This document shows, one piece after another, positions 30,906-34,932 of a DNA stretch of 34,932 nt. The DNA lies in NCBI GenBank assembly GCA_002316215.1, contig DCDB01000310.1:1-34932 (forward strand), in the 5' to 3' direction. This stretch comes from Lachnospiraceae bacterium UBA1066 (GTDB lineage Bacteria; Bacillota; Clostridia; Lachnospirales; Lachnospiraceae). Each line of letters starts with the position of its first letter. Positions within the stretch are counted from its first letter, which is position 1. The notes beneath the pieces are model-generated. The model was not told where the DNA came from, searched no databases, and was given only the letters and a program-made list of their open reading frames with translations. The position numbers and the translations under genes were made by a program.

Positions 30906-32735
30906 TTATTTCATCCCCGCCCTTTTGCGCATGCGGGAATCCAGGATCTTCTTCCGGATGCGAAGTGACTTCGGCGTTACTTCAAGAAGCTCATCCGTAT
31001 CAATATAATCGAGGGCCTGCTCCAGGCTCAGGATCGTCGGCGGCGTAAGCGTCAGTGCTTCATCGGCATTGGAAGAACGCGTATTCGTCAGATGCTTCGT
31101 CTTGCAGACATTGATTTCAATATCTTCAGGCTTCGAACTCTCGCCGACGACCATGCCGGAATAAACCTTCTCGCCCGGTGCAATAAAGAGGCTTCCGCGT
31201 TCCTGAGCGGCAAAAAGCCCGTAGGTAACCGCTTCACCATCCTCAAAAGCAATCAGCGAACCGTTTTTCCGGTAAGCGATCTCTCCTTTGAAAGGCGCAT
31301 ATTCATCGAAAACGCTGTTCAGGACGCCTGTGCCTTTCGTAGCCGTAAGGAAGCTTCCATGGAAGCCGATCAGGCCGCGTGCAGGAATCGCGAATTCCAG
31401 ACGCGTCGTTCCGTCACTTAAAGTGCTCATCCCCTGCAGTTCGCCCTTGCGTTCCGAGAGCATACTGATAACAGTTCCGGAGAAATCACCCGGGACATCA
31501 ACATAAGCGATCTCCATAGGCTCGAGCTTCCGGCCCTGCTCATCCTTCTTATAAATAACTTCCGCTTTACTGACCGCAAACTCGTAGCCTTCACGCCTCA
31601 TCGTCTCGATAAGAACGGAAAGATGAAGTTCTCCGCGGCCGCTGACATGAAACGTATCCGTGCTGTCCGTATCGGCGACACGCAGGGACACATCCGTATT
31701 AAGCTCCCTTAAAAGACGATCGCGGATCTGACGGGACGTGCAGTAGGTTCCTTCCCGGCCGGCCAGGGGACTGTCATTTACAATAAAGTTCATGGCTATC
31801 GTCGGTTCCGAAATCTTCTGAAATGGAATCGGTTCTTCATCTCCGGGCGTGCATATCGTATCACCGATCTGAAGATCGCCGATTCCGGAAATAGCGACAA
31901 TCGAACCTATGTCCGCCTTCGGAATATCGATCTTATCAAGACCGCTGAATTCATAGAGCTTCGTGATCCTGGTTTTTTCATGAATTGCCGGATTATGAAA
32001 GTTAACCCTCATAATCTCCTGGCCTACGGCAATAGAGCCGTTGTCGACCTTGCCGATTCCGATGCGCCCGACATATTCATTATAGTCAATAGTGGAAATG
32101 AGAATCTGCGTGCCTCTTTCCGGGTCGCCTTCCGGAGCCGGGATATAATCCAGGATCGTATCGAAAAGCGGCTTCAGATCCTTCGGCTCATCCTCCAGAT
32201 TCCGGACGCAGGTACCGTCCTTTGCAGAAGCAAAGAGGAACGGGCAGTCCAGCTGCTCATCCGATGCTTCCAGATCCATCATAAGCTCCAGGCATTCATC
32301 GATGACTTCCTTCGGACGCGCCTCAGGACGATCAATCTTATTGATGCAGACAATGACCGGGAGATCAAGGTCAAGTGCTTTCTTCAGGACAAACTTCGTC
32401 TGAGGCATCGTGCCTTCAAAAGCATCAACGAGAAGAATAACCCCGTTAACCATTTTTAGGACGCGTTCCACTTCCCCGCCGAAGTCAGCATGGCCGGGCG
32501 TATCAATAATATTGATTTTTACGCCATTATATTCGACGGCCGTGTTCTTGGAAAGGATCGTAATTCCGCGCTCACGTTCAATGGCGCCGGAATCCATGAC
32601 ACGCTCCTGGACTGCCTGGTTTGCCCTGAACACGCCGCTCTGACGGAGCATTCCGTCTACAAGTGTTGTTTTGCCATGATCAACATGGGCGATAATAGCT
32701 ACGTTACGGATATCGTTTCTTTTAATAATACTCAT
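30906..32735 (-). CDS. typA: Translational GTPase TypA/BipA
   Basis: This 609-residue GTPase of the EF-G family acts on the ribosome, in other bacteria in large-subunit assembly under stress or cold. The G domain shows AHVDHGKTTLVDGML, the RERGITIL switch, DTPGHADFGGEV and NKIDRPEAR; domains II, III and V follow, and the BipA-specific C-terminal ends SLRIRKKILD. I chose the ATG at 32735 because GAGGTG is upstream and MSIIKRNDIRNVAI is the family start; a start at 32807 would lie upstream of the -10 box. A 17-bp-spaced promoter precedes it, and ybaK follows. Confidence 0.96.
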   Translation of the reverse strand: MSIIKRNDIRNVAIIAHVDHGKTTLVDGMLRQSGVFRANQAVQERVMDSGAIERERGITILSKNTAVEYNGVKINIIDTPGHADFGGEVERVLKMVNGVILLVDAFEGTMPQTKFVLKKALDLDLPVIVCINKIDRPEARPKEVIDECLELMMDLEASDEQLDCPFLFASAKDGTCVRNLEDEPKDLKPLFDTILDYIPAPEGDPERGTQILISTIDYNEYVGRIGIGKVDNGSIAVGQEIMRVNFHNPAIHEKTRITKLYEFSGLDKIDIPKADIGSIVAISGIGDLQIGDTICTPGDEEPIPFQKISEPTIAMNFIVNDSPLAGREGTYCTSRQIRDRLLRELNTDVSLRVADTDSTDTFHVSGRGELHLSVLIETMRREGYEFAVSKAEVIYKKDEQGRKLEPMEIAYVDVPGDFSGTVISMLSERKGELQGMSTLSDGTTRLEFAIPARGLIGFHGSFLTATKGTGVLNSVFDEYAPFKGEIAYRKNGSLIAFEDGEAVTYGLFAAQERGSLFIAPGEKVYSGMVVGESSKPEDIEINVCKTKHLTNTRSSNADEALTLTPPTILSLEQALDYIDTDELLEVTPKSLRIRKKILDSRMRKRAGMK

Positions 32736-32769
32736 ATTCCACCTCTTACTGCCAAAATGCAACTCAGTT

Positions 32770-32798
32770 AATATAACACTTTTCCTTTTATAATGCAA
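32770..32798 (-). promoter_or_regulatory. Promoter of typA-ybaK
   Basis: TTGCAT (32793-32798) and TATATT (32770-32775) are 17 bp apart on the minus strand, about 40 nt upstream of the typA start. Confidence 0.8.
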
Positions 32799-32855
32799 TA
32801 AATGCACTGTCTTCCGAAGCCGGCATGCAAAAAATATTCTTTATACAGCTTCTTC

Positions 32856-32894
32856 AAAAAGCAAGCCCCGGACGGACTGCGCCGCCCAGGGCTT
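32856..32894 (-). terminator. Terminator of the polysaccharide deacetylase gene
   Basis: A fully paired 13-bp stem (32863-32875 with 32882-32894, two G-U pairs) with a 6-nt loop is followed on the minus strand by GCTTTTT. It lies just beyond the deacetylase stop at 32909. Confidence 0.85.
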
Positions 32895-32908
32895 TTGATT
32901 TATCAGTT

Positions 32909-34042
32909 TCACTGCGTACTGATATCCGGAATGGAATCCGTAATCGTCTGGAAAGAATCTGTCGAAGCTCCGCTCTCTGTCGAATCCTGAGGACGGAAAT
33001 CATAGTAAACCTGCCCCGCCTCCAGCTTATAGCCATAGGTTTCAGCCAGTTCACTGACGGTCACCAGCTTGTATCCCATCTGCTGAAGCCTGGGAACCAG
33101 ACTCACAGTCGCTTCCGCTGTTGACTGGTAAAGATCATGCATCAGGATAATGGAACCGTCCTTTACATCGGTAGTGGCCGTTGCAATTGTCTGGTCGGCA
33201 TTCTTCGTCTTCCAGTCCTGCGTGTCCACATCCCAGTTAATCAGCGGTTTATTTACATTAGCCGTTACTGTATCATTCACGCCGCCGCCTGTAGGCCTCA
33301 TGATTGTCGGCGTGAAATTAATCAGTTTCTGCAGCAGAGCGTCATTTTTATTCATCGTATCCTGGATCTGCTCTGCCGTAGCCGTAGAAAGCGTGATATG
33401 GTCATACGTATGGCTGCCAATCTCCATGCCGTCCGCATAGGCGCGCTGTAGCTCAGCGGAATAATAGGAGGCCTGTGTACCGACGACGAAAAAAGTAGCT
33501 TTCGCATTGTATTTCTCCAGAGTATCCAGGATAAGATCCGTATTCTGCGAAGGACCGTCGTCATAGGTAACGGCGCACAGTTTCTGCTTTGCCGTCGGAT
33601 CAAGGATACCGCACTGGTCAAAGTAAGAATCCGTATTATCCCCCGTACTTACCCATCCTGTTGCGATATAGCCGTCGTCTTTAAAATAGTAGCGCTGGCC
33701 TTCAATCGTCTTCCAGCCGCTGACATACTGCGTATCATCCGCGTTTTTATACCACCATCCGGTATCATCAACATTCCAGCCGTCTTCGCCTTTTGCAGAA
33801 TCAGAAACCGTCTGCTTGATTGCTGTCTCAACGGAAGGCGTGCTGTTCCCGGCGGATTCCGTCGTTCCGGAAGTATCCGCCGCTGATGCCGAAGCCTTGC
33901 CGAAAGAAGGGCGGACAGCAAACCAGACAATAAGAAAAACCGCAAGCAGGGCCAGCACTCCGCCTCCTGTCAAAATGCACCGGCGTATCATCCTTCTTCT
34001 GCGGCGCTTCTTCCTGCGCTCCAATAACTGCTTTCTTGTCAT
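32909..34042 (-). CDS. Membrane-anchored NodB-type polysaccharide deacetylase with cell-wall-binding repeats
   Basis: This 377-residue protein starts with a basic run, then a membrane helix (about 24-43) acting as uncleaved anchor or signal peptide. Residues 90-145 hold choline-binding-like repeats (GWWYKNADDTQYVSGWK, YYFKDDGYIATGWV). The NodB catalytic domain follows, with the five motifs TYDDGP (159-164), SHTYDH (210-215), RPTGG (249-253), DVDTQDW (271-277) and LMHDL (300-304); Asp and the two His bind the metal. It probably de-N-acetylates peptidoglycan or another wall glycan outside the cell. The usual motif 3 RxxY is RPTG here. Terminators bracket it, so it is a single-gene unit. Confidence 0.9.
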   Translation of the reverse strand: MTRKQLLERRKKRRRRRMIRRCILTGGGVLALLAVFLIVWFAVRPSFGKASASAADTSGTTESAGNSTPSVETAIKQTVSDSAKGEDGWNVDDTGWWYKNADDTQYVSGWKTIEGQRYYFKDDGYIATGWVSTGDNTDSYFDQCGILDPTAKQKLCAVTYDDGPSQNTDLILDTLEKYNAKATFFVVGTQASYYSAELQRAYADGMEIGSHTYDHITLSTATAEQIQDTMNKNDALLQKLINFTPTIMRPTGGGVNDTVTANVNKPLINWDVDTQDWKTKNADQTIATATTDVKDGSIILMHDLYQSTAEATVSLVPRLQQMGYKLVTVSELAETYGYKLEAGQVYYDFRPQDSTESGASTDSFQTITDSIPDISTQ

Positions 34043-34142
34043 TTTCTCCTTACCCCAAAATTCTGACGAAAAGCGGATAGTTCTCCGCTCAATTCCGGTA
34101 GTTCAAAATTATGTCAACCTTTGTATTGACAGATACATAGTT

Positions 34143-34171
34143 ACTATACCCTTAAAACGTTATTTGCACAA
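34143..34171 (-). promoter_or_regulatory. Probable promoter of the deacetylase gene
   Basis: TTGTGC (34166-34171) and TATAGT (34143-34148) are 17 bp apart on the minus strand, about 100 nt upstream of the start at 34042. The -35 box is only moderately good. A TTGACA nearer the gene has no matching -10. Confidence 0.45.
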
Positions 34172-34202
34172 GTAGGAATTCATTATTCTTCTCCGCATGC
34201 CA

Positions 34203-34235
34203 ATAAAAAAGGCCTCCGCTTTTCGCGAAGGCCTT
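34203..34235 (-). terminator. Terminator of the NlpC/P60 gene
   Basis: AAGGCCT (34209-34215) pairs with AGGCCTT (34229-34235), with an inner CGC/GCG. On the minus strand the stem is followed by TTTTTTATTG. It lies 25 bp beyond the stop codon at 34260. Confidence 0.88.
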
Positions 34236-34259
34236 CATTTTCATATTCTGATTTAAGCT

Positions 34260-34932
34260 TTATACAAAACGGCGGATAGCTACAATCGATTTGCACGTAG
34301 CCGAACGGTCATGTGTAATACCGTATGCACTGCCTTTTGCTTCAACGATCATGCCGTTGCCGTCATAAATCGCCACATGGCCCGAGTAAACGATGATGTC
34401 GCCTGCCTGTGCCTCGGAAATGCTGCTGACCGGTGTTCCTACAGAAGCCCACTCACCGGAGGTAAGATAGCCGCCGCTGTAAACGCCGCAGGCCTCAAGG
34501 ACAAGCCATACAAAGTGCGAGCAGTCACAGCCGTTCGTCAGTGAAGAACCGCCCCATACATACGGGCATCCGACAAACTGTTCCGCATAAGAGACAATCC
34601 CTGCTCCCGAAGAGCTTCCGGAAGAGCTGTAGCTCTTCGAAGAAGATGATGAAGACGAAGCTGATGAAGACGAAGATTTCGAAGAAGAACTTGATGAACT
34701 GCTCGAAGAAGTTTCTTCCGCGGCCTGATTCGCTGCCGCCTGAGCTGCCGCTGCTTTCTGGGCTGCCGCCTCATCTTCCGCCTTCTGCGCCGCCGCTGCC
34801 GTAGCCGCTGCAGCCTGGGCCGCATCCGCTGCCTGCTGGGCTGCTGCCTGGGCCGCCGCATTATCGGAAGCCTGAGCCGCCGCCTGAGCTGCTGCCTGCT
34901 GTGCCGCCTGAGCCTGTGCCGCTGCATCTGCT
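34260..34932 (-). CDS. NlpC/P60 cell-wall hydrolase, 3' part (start outside window)
   Basis: The frame is open from the right edge of the window to TAA at 34260-34262, giving the last 223 residues. They comprise an Ala/Gln-rich, probably helical stretch of about 70 residues, a linker of some 35 residues that is mostly Ser, then a complete NlpC/P60 domain. The catalytic Cys is in NGCDCSHFV, the His in YSGHVAIYDGNG, and the third polar residue is expected in the ITHDRS region. The enzyme would cut gamma-D-Glu-diamino acid or similar peptide bonds in the wall. The usual DCSGF reads DCSHF. The missing N-terminus should hold a signal peptide and more coiled coil. A strong terminator follows. Confidence 0.9.
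   Translation of the reverse strand, partial: ADAAAQAQAAQQAAAQAAAQASDNAAAQAAAQQAADAAQAAAATAAAAQKAEDEAAAQKAAAAQAAANQAAEETSSSSSSSSSSKSSSSSASSSSSSSKSYSSSGSSSGAGIVSYAEQFVGCPYVWGGSSLTNGCDCSHFVWLVLEACGVYSGGYLTSGEWASVGTPVSSISEAQAGDIIVYSGHVAIYDGNGMIVEAKGSAYGITHDRSATCKSIVAIRRFV

Noticed and set aside
30168..30968. 266-codon plus-strand frame covering ybaK and the 17-bp repeats
   Set aside because: It is antisense to ybaK with no ribosome binding site or domain; its repeated Ser-Gly-Phe-Thr-Val pattern merely reflects the tandem DNA repeat.

Overview
The window looks like core chromosome of an anaerobic Bacillota bacterium, most probably a Lachnospiraceae-type clostridium. This is inferred from the HydF maturase of [FeFe] hydrogenase, the murB-rapZ-whiA-HPr cluster, an XpaC/TelA pair, long-form HPF next to secA, a cell-wall-repeat polysaccharide deacetylase and roughly 50 percent GC. 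There are no rRNA, tRNA, CRISPR, phage or transposon genes. Most genes lie on the minus strand in short, tightly packed operons with strong AGGAGG-type ribosome binding sites.

Layout. 1-1.85 kb: a plus-strand GNAT acetyltransferase plus PAP2 phosphatase operon behind a near-consensus promoter, ending in a terminator shared with the convergent minus-strand operon. 1.9-5 kb: murB-rapZ-whiA-HPr (minus), coupled by ATGA overlaps; the HPr lacks His15 and is Crh-like. 5-5.7 kb: a divergent YesL/DUF624 membrane protein. 5.9-11.05 kb (minus): an LtaS-like sulfatase, folC, an overlooked 50-residue gene and a zinc-ribbon/TPR membrane protein with a DTGNQ repeat tail. 11.2-16.75 kb (minus): xpaC-like, telA-like and valS. 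16.9-17.7 kb (minus): two overlapping four-helix SMR/DMT-type transporter halves. 17.9-18.9 kb (plus): a three-S1-domain RNA-binding protein whose 3' UTR holds 37-bp hairpin repeats. 19-20.7 kb (minus): an SPFH membrane protein, a ribbon-helix-helix (RHH) protein and a small Smr protein; the SPFH promoter carries a clear operator. 20.7-27.5 kb (minus): HPF, then secA, flavodoxin, aspA and hydF. 27.5-30.3 kb (minus): dapA-dapB and a eukaryotic-type hisA. 30.4-32.8 kb (minus): typA and ybaK/ebsC. 32.9 kb to the end (minus): a NodB-type deacetylase, and the 3' part of an NlpC/P60 hydrolase whose start lies beyond the window.

Functional themes are envelope construction (MurB, RapZ/WhiA, LtaS-like, DapA/B, deacetylase, NlpC/P60, PAP2, SecA), translation and ribosome physiology (ValS, S1, HPF, TypA, YbaK, Smr) and anaerobic metabolism (HydF, AspA, flavodoxin).

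The most unusual observations are the RHH/SPFH unit with a two-palindrome operator on its own promoter, the 37-bp tandem hairpins in the S1 3' UTR with G-U-preserving substitutions, the H15E HPr, the unlisted small gene between folC and the TPR gene, and short tandem repeats at the stop codons of three minus-strand genes. I see no clear multi-gene novel defence or biosynthetic system.
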